Positions 45,580-53,667 of a stretch of DNA of 63,903 bases are shown piece by piece (the stretch's first letter is position 1; every line of letters begins with the position of its first letter). This DNA is from Pseudomonadota bacterium (GTDB lineage Bacteria; Pseudomonadota; Gammaproteobacteria; Steroidobacterales; GCA-2729495): the NCBI GenBank assembly GCA_963204745.1, contig CAUJHF010000041.1, positions 1 through 63,903 of the forward strand. The letters run 5' to 3'. The position numbers were made by a program, and so were the translations under genes. Under the pieces are notes generated by a model, which saw only the letters and a program-made list of their open reading frames with translations, ran no database searches and had not been told where the DNA came from.

Positions 45580-47027
45580 CAGTCTCTCTCCAGGGACATG
45601 CGTTGCACACCGAGCAGCGCGAGGAGAATTGCAGCACCAAGCCAGAACGCCAGGACGGCAAAATTCATCCAGTGCTCCGAGAGCGTAGTGGCAAGTGCCG
45701 GTGGCTGGTAGCGGAAAGGCGGCACGATGGCAAAAACATCCTCGTTGGCGATCAGGTAGTTGCTTGCACTGTTGACCCCGTTCAGGCTGACAGCAGCCTT
45801 CGACAGGTAACCGTTCATTTTGCTGACCATCGCCTCACGGAAAGACTCGGCATCGTCCTGAAATTTCTGCTGCTGGATCAGATCTGTGCCGGCCAGGCCC
45901 ATCGAGATGGAGCGGAGGGGCAAGGTCGGGGCAAGCAGGCCGATGCGATCCTGGAGCCGGCGTTGTGCGGCATAGGCAGCGGTGACCGCACCAAAGTGCT
46001 GGTTGAAAACACGCTGATCGAGCTCTTCGAGCCGTTGCATCCGTACAGCCGTCCAGTAGAAAGGCAGATCCTTCACATCGCTGACACGGTACTTGCGCAT
46101 CATCTGGCCCTGAAACTTTCCAAGTTCCGCCCAGGGCGGCGTGCCATCAAATCCGCGCGCCTGGTGAGCCTTCATGGCGGCCATGAAGCTGCCGTAAGAA
46201 GGGCTCGGATGGACTGCTTTGGAAATCTCCGCCGCCGTCTTCGGCATGATAAAAGCCGTAAAGGCCCAGAAACCGACCAGCACCATCAATGCAGCACGCG
46301 GACTGCGGGACCAGGCCGATACCGCGAGGGTCAGAAACAGGAAAATGCCGGCATAAGCGAGATAGGCGATGGTCAGGAGTGCGATGCGGGTCACCAGCCC
46401 TTCGCCGACGACGGGCAGATCGGTCATGGCTATAAATACCGCCCCGATGATCACGCACGGCACCACCACGATGAGCACGGCTGCGGCCAGGCCCAGTGCC
46501 TTGCCACCCAGCAGCGACGTGCGGCTGATGCCCATGCTCATTACCTGGCGGATCGTGCCACTTTCACGCTCCCCGGCAAACGCAGTGAAACCGAGAAAGA
46601 TAATGAGCAATGGCATCAGCACCTGCAGGATCATGGCGCCATTCAATTCGCCGAAGCGGCTGATGGCACTGGTATCCGCGGCTGGACTGGCGATGGCAAA
46701 GTTCTGCTTGTGCGCCTCCATGAACACCGTTGTTCCGGTGTAGTTGGTGACGCCGTTGTCGAAGAACGCCAGGGGCCCGAGCGGCTTGAAAGCATAGTTG
46801 CCATAGTGGGCGGCGGTGTGTGGATTCTTGTCGCCCTGTTTCAGCCACTGGGTGTTGGTCGCACCCTGTGCGGCAGCCTGGGTTGCCATGTAGCTGCCAT
46901 GACGCTGCCAGCCTGCCAGCATGGCAGTCAGCAACAACAGCACCATCAACGCCGCCGTCCACATGAAGCGACCGTCGCGGACAATCTCGGCAAACTCCTT
47001 GCGGGCGATAATCCGGATCATGGGCAT
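45579..47027 (-). CDS. ABC-2 type permease, DUF3526-like, subunit 1
   Basis: 482 residues from ATG 47027 (GAGG upstream); the frame is open to an ATG at 47063. The N-terminus MIRIIARKEFAEIVRDGRFMWTAALMVLLLL and the periplasmic motif QGDKNPHTAAHYGNYAFKPLGPLAFFDNGVTNYTGTTVFMEAHKQNF are hallmarks of DUF3526 permeases. Membrane helices cluster in the middle (FLGFTAFAGERESGTIRQVMSMGISRTSLLGGKALGLAAAVLIVVV) and at the C-terminus. Confidence 0.87.
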   Translation of the reverse strand: MPMIRIIARKEFAEIVRDGRFMWTAALMVLLLLTAMLAGWQRHGSYMATQAAAQGATNTQWLKQGDKNPHTAAHYGNYAFKPLGPLAFFDNGVTNYTGTTVFMEAHKQNFAIASPAADTSAISRFGELNGAMILQVLMPLLIIFLGFTAFAGERESGTIRQVMSMGISRTSLLGGKALGLAAAVLIVVVPCVIIGAVFIAMTDLPVVGEGLVTRIALLTIAYLAYAGIFLFLTLAVSAWSRSPRAALMVLVGFWAFTAFIMPKTAAEISKAVHPSPSYGSFMAAMKAHQARGFDGTPPWAELGKFQGQMMRKYRVSDVKDLPFYWTAVRMQRLEELDQRVFNQHFGAVTAAYAAQRRLQDRIGLLAPTLPLRSISMGLAGTDLIQQQKFQDDAESFREAMVSKMNGYLSKAAVSLNGVNSASNYLIANEDVFAIVPPFRYQPPALATTLSEHWMNFAVLAFWLGAAILLALLGVQRMSLERD

Positions 47028-47066
47028 CGCCTCATGTTGCCGAACATCATCCGACAGCCGCATTCT

Positions 47067-47768
47067 CTAGTGCATGTGTTCAAGATAGATACGTTCCACA
47101 TCCGCATGAGAAACCTCGTCCGTCGAAAGCTCCTGCACGAGTCGCCCGGATTTCATGATGCCGATTCGATTGCCGGTCTCCTTGGCGCGGAACAGGTCGT
47201 GCGTCGCCATCAGGATGGCAGCGCCGTCATTGCGAAGCTGCAGAAGCAACGCGGAAAATTCATTGCTGGCTTTTGGGTCCAGGCCGGAAGTCGGTTCATC
47301 GAGAAGCAGCGCTTTGGCCTGCTTGGCGAGCGCGATTGCCACGCCGACCTTCTGGCGCATGCCCTTGGAGTAGGTACGCACCCGAAGGTTTGCGGCATTC
47401 GCCTGCAAACCAACCCGGTCCAGGAATGACCGGTAGTCTGCGGCCGAGTACCCGGCGTGACCGCCAAGTCGCGCGAAGTATTCGAGGTTTTCAATCGCCG
47501 TGAGATTGCCGTAGAGCATCACCTGTTCGGGTATGTAGGCGAGATAACGCTTGGTTTCCAGCGGGTTTTGCGTGACATCGACACCATTGACCCTGGCAGT
47601 GCCCGAAGTCGGCTCGACAAAATTCAGAAAGAGGTTGATGGTGGTCGTCTTGCCGGCACCGTTGGCACCGAGCAGACAATAAATATCACCGGCGTTGACC
47701 TTGAGATTCAGGCCTTGCAACGCCTCGTGGTCCCCGTAGCTCTTCCTGAGATTGATGGCTTCCAGCAT
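47067..47768 (-). CDS. ABC transporter ATPase (NosF/CcmA type)
   Basis: 233 residues from ATG 47768, with GGAG upstream. Walker A is LLGANGAGKTTT, Q-loop IPEQVML, signature TYSKGMRQKVGVAIAL and Walker B LLLDEPTSGLDP. It resembles ATPases that energise ABC-2 permeases such as NosF. It is followed by the two DUF3526 permeases and preceded by the dioxygenase gene in the site E operon. Confidence 0.9.
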   Translation of the reverse strand: MLEAINLRKSYGDHEALQGLNLKVNAGDIYCLLGANGAGKTTTINLFLNFVEPTSGTARVNGVDVTQNPLETKRYLAYIPEQVMLYGNLTAIENLEYFARLGGHAGYSAADYRSFLDRVGLQANAANLRVRTYSKGMRQKVGVAIALAKQAKALLLDEPTSGLDPKASNEFSALLLQLRNDGAAILMATHDLFRAKETGNRIGIMKSGRLVQELSTDEVSHADVERIYLEHMH

Positions 47769-47817
47769 TCCGGACTCCAGGTAACTCGCAACACCCTGTA
47801 ACCAGCGGTCTCGTGAT

Positions 47818-48699
47818 TCAGGTTCCCGGAACCCAGTCACTATGCAGCGCTACCCGCCACATGAGCCGCTGCCCGGAATAGTCAGAATTCGGACTGTGCT
47901 GAACCGCCCGGTTATCCCACAGCAGCAGTGAATTGTTGCGATACCGGAACCGGCAACAGAAGATGTCCTTCACGGAATGCCGCTTCAACATGTCAAGGAT
48001 CGCCTGACTTTCATCGGGCGCAAGATCCTTGATTGCCACGGTCCACGCCTGATTCAGATAGAGCATCTTGCGGCCTGTTTCCGGATGCTTGCAGACCAGG
48101 GGATGAGGCGTCTGCGGAAAGCCTTGCCGCATCTTCAACAGCACCTCGATCGCTTTTGGCGTCGCTGTCGAATAGTGGCCGGACTTCAGGCCATACTGAA
48201 GGACATCATGGATGGCGACTTTGTCCTCCAGGAAGCCCTGCATGGCTGGCGACAAGGCCTCGTAGGAAAGATAGTTGCTGGCAAACAGCGTGTCGCCGCC
48301 GGCCTCGGGTACATCCCTCGCGTACAACATCGCGCCCATACTGGGATTCTTCTGATAAGTGTGATCGGCATGCCAGCCAAGATTCTGTGTCGAAAGACTC
48401 TTGCTGTCGCGGGGCGCGCCACGCAGGTAAAAAACCCCGGGCACATCGGCGCGATGAGGCAGAAAAGGCTCGTCCTCGAGCTTCGCAAAGCGCCGGCCGA
48501 ATGCGGCAAACTGCTCCTGCGTCAGCTCCTGGTCATGGAACATCACTGCCGAATAGTCGAGAAACGCCTGGTAGATCGTCGCAAAAGCGGCATCACCCAG
48601 ATGCGCAAGATCAACACCTGAAATCTCGCATCCAAGCGCACCGGTCAGAGGACGAACGACGACCTCACCGGCCGGCAAATTCTTGACTGGCACCGACAT
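47818..48699 (-). CDS. TauD/TfdA-family 2-oxoglutarate- and Fe(II)-dependent dioxygenase
   Basis: 293 residues. The iron ligands are visible: H110-x-D112 in GWHADHTY and H268 in LLLWDNRAVQHSP, with R278 or R282 in GQRLMWRVAL to bind 2-oxoglutarate. Full length for the family. TauD relatives hydroxylate sulfonates, quaternary amines, phenoxyacetates, alkyl sulfates or metallophore precursors. The substrate is unknown. It is first in the site E operon, ahead of an ABC-2 transporter and a HemG-like flavodoxin, and produces succinate from 2-oxoglutarate, the possible substrate of the korAB enzyme. Confidence 0.9.
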   Translation of the reverse strand: MSVPVKNLPAGEVVVRPLTGALGCEISGVDLAHLGDAAFATIYQAFLDYSAVMFHDQELTQEQFAAFGRRFAKLEDEPFLPHRADVPGVFYLRGAPRDSKSLSTQNLGWHADHTYQKNPSMGAMLYARDVPEAGGDTLFASNYLSYEALSPAMQGFLEDKVAIHDVLQYGLKSGHYSTATPKAIEVLLKMRQGFPQTPHPLVCKHPETGRKMLYLNQAWTVAIKDLAPDESQAILDMLKRHSVKDIFCCRFRYRNNSLLLWDNRAVQHSPNSDYSGQRLMWRVALHSDWVPGT

Positions 48700-48729
48700 G
48701 ATATTCCAATTCCCAGGGTAGATGATCCT

Positions 48730-48751
48730 GTTGTCATACTGACATGACCTT
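48730..48751. promoter_or_regulatory. GntR-type operator, site E (tauD operon)
   Basis: GTTGTCAT-ACTGAC-ATGACCTT matches the regulon palindrome except for the last three bases of the right half. It lies 30 bp upstream of the dioxygenase start and immediately after the stop of the CDF gene at 48776, which is transcribed towards it. Confidence 0.65.
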
Positions 48752-48775
48752 TAGGGGACTGCAAGCCGCACGTCG

Positions 48776-49879
48776 TCAATGTGCGTGGCCGTGCTCGCCG
48801 TGGTCATGGCCATGGCCATGGTCGCCGTGTGCATGCTCGCCGTGCTCATGCGGCGGCGTCTGGTTGCGCTCAACGCGGGCCTGCTCCTCAGGATCGACGC
48901 CGGTGGCCAGCGCAAGCCGCAGCGAAGCCAGCGCCGGCAGATGCTTGCTGGCCTGCCGGTGCAACTTCTCGAGGATGATAGCGGCCTCGCGCACCAGCAA
49001 CGAGTCGTCCACCACGACATCGGCCTCGGCGTACATGCGGTGACCGAGCCAGCGGGTACGCACATTCTGCACCTTGCGTACCCCCGGCACATGCTCACCG
49101 GTATGCCGCAACAACGCGGTGAACTCGGGTTCGACCCCGTCAAGCGCCCGCGTGAATACCGCTTTGGCCGACTGCCAGACGATGCCGAAGATCAGCACGG
49201 TAATGACCCCGCCAACGATCGGGTCGGCCAGCGGAAAACCGAGCCATACGCCGATCGCACCGGCAACCACAGCGAGACTCGTGAGTCCGTCGACACGCGC
49301 ATGGTAGCCGTCGGCGATCAGCGCCGCGCTCTGGATTTCGCGCCCGACGCGGATGCGAAATACCGCCACGACTTCGTTGCCGATGAAACCGATCACGCCA
49401 GCCGTCGCCACAGCACCCAGATAGCCGATTTCCTGAGGATGCAGCAGGCGGTCGATAGTCTGGTAACCGGCGACCAGCGCACTGAAGAGAATCAGCCCGA
49501 CGACGATCATGCCGGCAAGATCCTCAACACGTCCCAGTCCGTAGGTGAACCGGTCGGTCGCCTTGCGGCGCGCAAACATGAAGGCAATCCACAGCGGAAT
49601 TGCCGTGGCCGCATCGCCGACGTTGTGGATGGTGTCCGCCAGCAGCGCCACGCTGCTCGACAGGATGACGATCACGATCTGGAATACCGCGGTAATGGCC
49701 AGGATCACAAATGACCACTTGATCGCCCAGATGCCCCGCGTGGTGGTGGCAATGGTCGGGTCGATCACGCCATGCGTGTGCGCGTGGCCCCCTTCATGAT
49801 CGTGGCCATGCCCGTGACCATGCCCCACGGCATGACCCTTCTCACCAAAACCCAGCCAGTCCAGCATCGCACGCAGCAT
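48776..49879 (-). CDS. Cation diffusion facilitator with His-rich ends
   Basis: 367 residues from ATG 49879 (AGGAG upstream). Six membrane helices contain the metal site signatures ALLADTIHNVGDA and ADGYHARVDGLTSL, with the His/Asp pairs of CDF transporters. The N-terminus (HGHGHGHDHEGGHAHTHG, about residues 19-36) and the C-terminus (HEHGEHAHGDHGHGHDHGEH) are histidine-rich. It exports Zn, Co, Ni or similar cations in exchange for protons. A CsoR/RcnR-type regulator is encoded just upstream in the same operon, so the inducing metal is probably the exported one. Confidence 0.93.
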   Translation of the reverse strand: MLRAMLDWLGFGEKGHAVGHGHGHGHDHEGGHAHTHGVIDPTIATTTRGIWAIKWSFVILAITAVFQIVIVILSSSVALLADTIHNVGDAATAIPLWIAFMFARRKATDRFTYGLGRVEDLAGMIVVGLILFSALVAGYQTIDRLLHPQEIGYLGAVATAGVIGFIGNEVVAVFRIRVGREIQSAALIADGYHARVDGLTSLAVVAGAIGVWLGFPLADPIVGGVITVLIFGIVWQSAKAVFTRALDGVEPEFTALLRHTGEHVPGVRKVQNVRTRWLGHRMYAEADVVVDDSLLVREAAIILEKLHRQASKHLPALASLRLALATGVDPEEQARVERNQTPPHEHGEHAHGDHGHGHDHGEHGHAH

Positions 49880-49905
49880 GTATCGCTCCTGACGGTTTCC
49901 GCTGA

Positions 49906-50220
49906 TCAGAGATAGCGGGTGATCTTCTTGAAATTGTCGATGGTCATGCGCTGCTCGCGGCTGACCGGGCCGATCGCATCTTCGAGGCAGTGCTCGATGT
50001 GATCGTGGATCAGCGTCGATTTGGCCTCTTCCAGAGCGCGGATGACCGCGTGCATCTGCTGCGCAATGTCGCCGCACTCACGCCCCGATTCGATCATGCC
50101 GGAGATGGTCTGCAGGTGCCCCGTGGCGCGCCGCAGCCGGTTCAACACATCCTTGTGTGTCTTGTGAGCGGCGCGGTCATGGGTATGCGCGGGCAGCGCG
50201 GCGGCTTTCGCAGCAGACAT
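49906..50220 (-). CDS. CsoR/RcnR/FrmR-family metal-sensing repressor
   Basis: 104 residues from ATG 50220, with GGAG 9 nt upstream; ATG 50235 is also open. The family helix RLRRATGHLQTISGMIESGRECGDIAQQMHAVIRALEEAKSTLIHDHIEHCLEDA carries the conserved Cys (REC) and the His/Cys pairs later in the helix (HDHIEHC), consistent with metal sensing of the RcnR or CsoR kind. It binds GC-tract operators in the absence of metal. It precedes the CDF gene by 26 bp. FrmR-like aldehyde sensing is a less likely alternative. Confidence 0.9.
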   Translation of the reverse strand: MSAAKAAALPAHTHDRAAHKTHKDVLNRLRRATGHLQTISGMIESGRECGDIAQQMHAVIRALEEAKSTLIHDHIEHCLEDAIGPVSREQRMTIDNFKKITRYL

Positions 50221-50257
50221 GCGGATCGACTCCATGGCAAACCGGAGTGGCCATTCT

Positions 50258-50276
50258 TATCCCCTCCCGGGGGATA
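50258..50276. promoter_or_regulatory. Candidate CsoR/RcnR-type operator
   Basis: TATCCCCTCCCGGGGGATA is a 19-bp inverted repeat with a GC tract flanked by TATC/GATA, the layout of CsoR/RcnR-family operators. It is 37 bp upstream of the repressor start and lies in the divergent space before the HemF-like gene, so it may affect both. Confidence 0.7.
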
Positions 50277-50362
50277 GGTCAAGGCGAAGACCGAACTGGC
50301 TCAGTTGGAGGCGGGACTGGTGGTTGCTACCATGCAAAACCAGCTGGCCTGCGGATGCCTTC

Positions 50363-51253
50363 ATGACCAAAGCTCGTTGCACCTCCGGCGCATTGCTGTC
50401 ACTGCTGGCCCTCATGCAGGCGGCCTGGGGCACCGGGCCGGGCGACGAGTTCGAGCAACTGCCCTCCGGACAGGCCGAGGTCGCAAAGCGCATGCTCGCC
50501 TTTATCGACGCCACGGAAAAATCGTTCTGGCGAGATGTCGACCGGATCAACCACAGCCATGGCAGCGCAGAGCCGCTGGTCCTGGATGTACCGGACAACG
50601 GTCACTATGAAGTCCGCGTAAAGCGCGGCGATGTGGCCGAGAAAGCCGGGGTCATGGTGGTCACCACCCAGGTCGAGAAACCCCCCTTCGTGATTGGCGG
50701 CCGCTGGAACCGCTTTTTCGAAGTGGCGATACATCCGAAGAATCCGCGCGTCGGGATGCTCCATGCGACCTTCTCGGTGCAGATATCCGCCAGGGGCGAC
50801 GGCAACATCGGCGCGACGATGGACATGATGAAGGTCAACCAGCCGCCCGAAGACCTGGCGCTCATGGATGCGCGCGTAACCGGGGTCTTTGCGAGGCACG
50901 GAATCGATCGCGAGCGCTGGCGGTCAAAGAGCTGCAACAAGCCCAACGCCGGGCCCTGGAAGTGGCACAGGGATGGCACCTGCACCGGTGTCAGCATGTA
51001 CGGTGTCGATATGCCCGCCGATGACCAGACCTTCACGCTCGTTTCAGAACTGTACACGGCAGTAGTCGATGCCTACTTCGGGATCCTGGAGAAGCGCGCC
51101 AACGCGCCCTTTAGCGCCGACGATCTTGCCACCCAGGACTTCATGCGACGCCGCTGGCTCGAAGACCAGTTGTTCTGGGATGTACTGGCGAGGAACTTTG
51201 TTCCCTACGAAGCCTGGTCGGCAGTCAACGCCCCGCCAGTCGTGAAGTACTGA
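50363..51253 (+). CDS. Exported protein related to oxygen-dependent coproporphyrinogen III oxidase (HemF)
   Basis: 296 residues from ATG 50363. An N-terminal signal-like sequence (LLSLLALMQAAWGTG) precedes the HemF-like part. Matching segments are RVKRGDVAEKAGVMV (GGVFEQAGVNF in E. coli HemF), FFEVAIHPKNPRVGMLHATF ([22 protein letters not shown]), VDAYFGILEKRANA and RRRWLEDQLFWDV. The conserved His (His134) is present, but the GGGFDLTPFY and RGIGGIFFDD regions are missing. So it may bind a porphyrinogen without normal activity. Export of a HemF relative is unusual. Confidence 0.55.
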   Translation: MTKARCTSGALLSLLALMQAAWGTGPGDEFEQLPSGQAEVAKRMLAFIDATEKSFWRDVDRINHSHGSAEPLVLDVPDNGHYEVRVKRGDVAEKAGVMVVTTQVEKPPFVIGGRWNRFFEVAIHPKNPRVGMLHATFSVQISARGDGNIGATMDMMKVNQPPEDLALMDARVTGVFARHGIDRERWRSKSCNKPNAGPWKWHRDGTCTGVSMYGVDMPADDQTFTLVSELYTAVVDAYFGILEKRANAPFSADDLATQDFMRRRWLEDQLFWDVLARNFVPYEAWSAVNAPPVVKY

Positions 51254-51268
51254 GCAGATCGGGTTCCG

Positions 51269-52585
51269 GTGTTCAGCTTTACCCGCTATCAGTGGATCGT
51301 GCTTGCAGCGGCCTGGCTGGGCTGGGGTTTCGACGTTTTCGATGGCCTGTTGTTCAACTATGTCGCACCAAATGCAGTGCCAGTCCTGCTCGGGCTTACG
51401 CTCGGCTCGGTAGAGGCCAAGTCGGCAACACTATTCTGGACTGGCGCACTGACTTCACTGTTCCTGATCGGATGGGCCGTCGGTGGCGTGATCTTCGGGC
51501 CGATCAGTGACCGCTTCGGTCGCCGCCGCACGCTGATGATCACCATGGTGCTCTATGCACTCGGCACCGCCTGCTGCGCACTGGTCACCGACATGTGGCA
51601 GCTCGTTGCCTGCCGGATCATCGCCAGTCTGGGCATCGGCGGCGAGTGGGCGGCGGGCGCGGCAATGGTTGCCGAGGTCGTCGATGACGAGCATCGCGTC
51701 GAGGCCGGCGCACTGCTCTATACGGCGGCCCCCTTCGGTCTGTTTCTCGCCACCGGCGTCAACGCGCTGATCGCGGGGAACCTCATGAGCGCTGATCCGG
51801 AGACGAGCTGGCGCTTTGTACTGCTGTTCGGTTTGCTGCCGGCCACCGTGGCTTTTTTTGTACGCTTGTTCATCAAGGAGCCGGAACGCTGGGTGCAGAC
51901 GAAACAGGGTACCCAGGCGCCGGCACCGCGCATCAGCGAACTTTTTTCACCTGAGTTCTGGCCACGCACGCGCAGCGCATTGCTGATGACCTTTGTCGCC
52001 CTGCTGACCTGGTGGAGTTGCAACGCCTTCATTCCGGTGGTGAGCGCTACTCTCGGCCAGGCCGCTGCGGCGGCCGGCGGCCTCGACAAGGCAGCAACCA
52101 GCGCGCTGGTAGAAAACTGGAAGACCATCGCCACCACCTCGTTCAACCTCGGCGGACTGATCGGTACCCTGCTCACCATCCCGATTGCCAAGCGACTGGG
52201 CCGGCGACCGATGTTCGCAATCTATTTCGGCGTTTCTGCGCTCGCACTGATGGCGACTTTTGGCCTGGACCTGCCGGAAGAAACCCGCCTGTACGCCTAC
52301 TTCTTCATCGGCCTCAGCGTGTTTGGCGTATTCGGCAGTTTCACTTACTACCTGCCGGAGTTGTACCCGACACGGCTGCGCGCCACGGGCGCCGGCTTTT
52401 GCTACAACATCGGCCGCGTCGTTGCGGCGGCTGGCCCCTATGTCGTCGGCAGTGTGGCGGCTGCAGGTGCCGGCTCACCGGCAGTGATCCTGAACGCGCT
52501 GTTCGCGGTGGCCTTCGTACCGCTGGCCGGGCTGCTGTTCATCCCGCTGGTCGTCGAGACCCGCGGCCAGACGTTGCCGGCATAG
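51269..52585 (+). CDS. MFS transporter (AAHS-like)
   Basis: 438 residues starting with GTG at 51269. It has about twelve membrane segments, the DFDVFD-like first helix (WLGWGFDVFDGLLFNYVAPN) and the loop motif GPISDRFGRRRTLM. SLGIGGEWAAGAAMVAEV and FTYYLPELYPTRLRATGAGFCYNIGRVVAA are typical of aromatic-acid or sugar-phosphate type MFS importers. It starts 16 bp after the HemF-like gene stop, so the two are probably co-transcribed. The substrate is unknown. Confidence 0.87.
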   Translation: MFSFTRYQWIVLAAAWLGWGFDVFDGLLFNYVAPNAVPVLLGLTLGSVEAKSATLFWTGALTSLFLIGWAVGGVIFGPISDRFGRRRTLMITMVLYALGTACCALVTDMWQLVACRIIASLGIGGEWAAGAAMVAEVVDDEHRVEAGALLYTAAPFGLFLATGVNALIAGNLMSADPETSWRFVLLFGLLPATVAFFVRLFIKEPERWVQTKQGTQAPAPRISELFSPEFWPRTRSALLMTFVALLTWWSCNAFIPVVSATLGQAAAAAGGLDKAATSALVENWKTIATTSFNLGGLIGTLLTIPIAKRLGRRPMFAIYFGVSALALMATFGLDLPEETRLYAYFFIGLSVFGVFGSFTYYLPELYPTRLRATGAGFCYNIGRVVAAAGPYVVGSVAAAGAGSPAVILNALFAVAFVPLAGLLFIPLVVETRGQTLPA

Positions 52586-52597
52586 CCGCCAGATCAG

Positions 52598-52858
52598 CTA
52601 CTCGGCGTTGGTGCGCATGCGGGGCTTGAGCGCCTCGTAATGCGGCCGCATGGCGGCAAGCTGTGTATCACTCAGGGCGGATGCAGCCAGCTCCACCTCA
52701 CCGTTCTGCGCAACCCGGGCCTTGCGCAGCTGCAACGCGGGTGAGTCCGCCACGGTCTTCCTGGCCGTTACCGCAGTCGCAGGCTGCACATCCCCGGCCT
52801 GCGCCGTCGTGGCCAGCACAATGGCCAGCGCTGCGGCCCGAATGAAAAGTTGCGTCAT
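52598..52858 (-). CDS. Small secreted protein of unknown function
   Basis: 86 residues with a signal peptide ending at TTAQAGD. The short mature part is polar and alanine-rich (TVADSPALQLRKARVAQNGEVELAASALSDTQLAAMRPHYEALKPRMR). No family recognised. It converges with the MFS gene and lies 48 bp downstream of the rhomboid gene on the same strand. Confidence 0.5.
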   Translation of the reverse strand: MTQLFIRAAALAIVLATTAQAGDVQPATAVTARKTVADSPALQLRKARVAQNGEVELAASALSDTQLAAMRPHYEALKPRMRTNAE

Positions 52859-52906
52859 CTGATGCCTCCTGCAATTGCGGTGAATTGTGACATGGTATGA
52901 CGCAGT

Positions 52907-53641
52907 TCAGGACCAGCCGTAATACGGGTGACGGCGCAAGAGTTCCGGGTCGCGAAACAGGAAGATCAGCGCTGCTCCGGCAAGAAAGCCGCCCACGTGC
53001 GCCCAGAAGGCAACGCCACCCTGCGCGCCGATGGAACCCATGCCACCGATGAACTGCACGACGAACCAGTAACCGATCATCCAGAAGGCCGGCACGGAAA
53101 AGGTCGTGACGAAGATGCCAAGGAACACCAGCATCTTTACCTGGACCTTCGGATAAAGCAGCACATAGGCGCCCATCACGCCGCCGATCGCGCCCGACGC
53201 GCCGACCATTGGAATCCCCGAACGCGGATCGGAGAATATCTGCAGGGCAGCGGCGGCCAGGCCACAGAGCAGGTAAAAACCCAGAAAGCGCGCGTGCCCC
53301 ATCGAGTCCTCGACATTGGTACCGAAAATCCAGAGAAACCACATGTTGCCGATGATGTGCAGCCAGCCGCCGTGCAGGAACATGTGCGAGAACGGACTGA
53401 ACCAGTTCGGCGTATCGCCGAGTACGCAGAGCATGCCGGGCCCGACCTCGAAACGCGTGCCGACAGCCAGGGTCTGCAGCAGCTCACCGGGGACCAGACC
53501 CAGCGTGCAGACAGATGCGCCCAGTTTCGGCTCGGTACCGAGCCCCTGCACAAAGGTCCAGGCCAGGATATTCAGGACGATGAGGCCAATCGTCGTCCAG
53601 GGCGTGAGGAAATGCGGGTTCTCGTCACTGATTGGGAACAC
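52907..53641 (-). CDS. Rhomboid-family intramembrane serine protease
   Basis: 244 residues with about six membrane helices. Catalytic Ser is in GASGAIGGVMGAYVLLYP and catalytic His in FWAHVGGFLAGAALIFLF. The first loop contains FLHGGWLHIIGNMWFLWIFGTNVEDSMG with the conserved His-x3-Asn region. It cleaves membrane-spanning substrates. It is not the short rhombosortase type, though the window does contain a GlyGly-CTERM-like tail at 24.3 kb. Confidence 0.92.
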   Translation of the reverse strand: MFPISDENPHFLTPWTTIGLIVLNILAWTFVQGLGTEPKLGASVCTLGLVPGELLQTLAVGTRFEVGPGMLCVLGDTPNWFSPFSHMFLHGGWLHIIGNMWFLWIFGTNVEDSMGHARFLGFYLLCGLAAAALQIFSDPRSGIPMVGASGAIGGVMGAYVLLYPKVQVKMLVFLGIFVTTFSVPAFWMIGYWFVVQFIGGMGSIGAQGGVAFWAHVGGFLAGAALIFLFRDPELLRRHPYYGWS

Positions 53642-53667
53642 GGGGCGCTCCGGAAACTATTGGCACA

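Noticed and set aside
45603-47429. Open frame of 608 codons on the plus strand
   Set aside because: It is antisense to the DUF3526 permease and ABC ATPase genes; composition is typical of a shadow frame.
22216-48751. Prophage, integrative element or transposon for the island
   Set aside because: No integrase, transposase, tRNA target or flanking repeats were seen; the genes look metabolic and ordered by operons.
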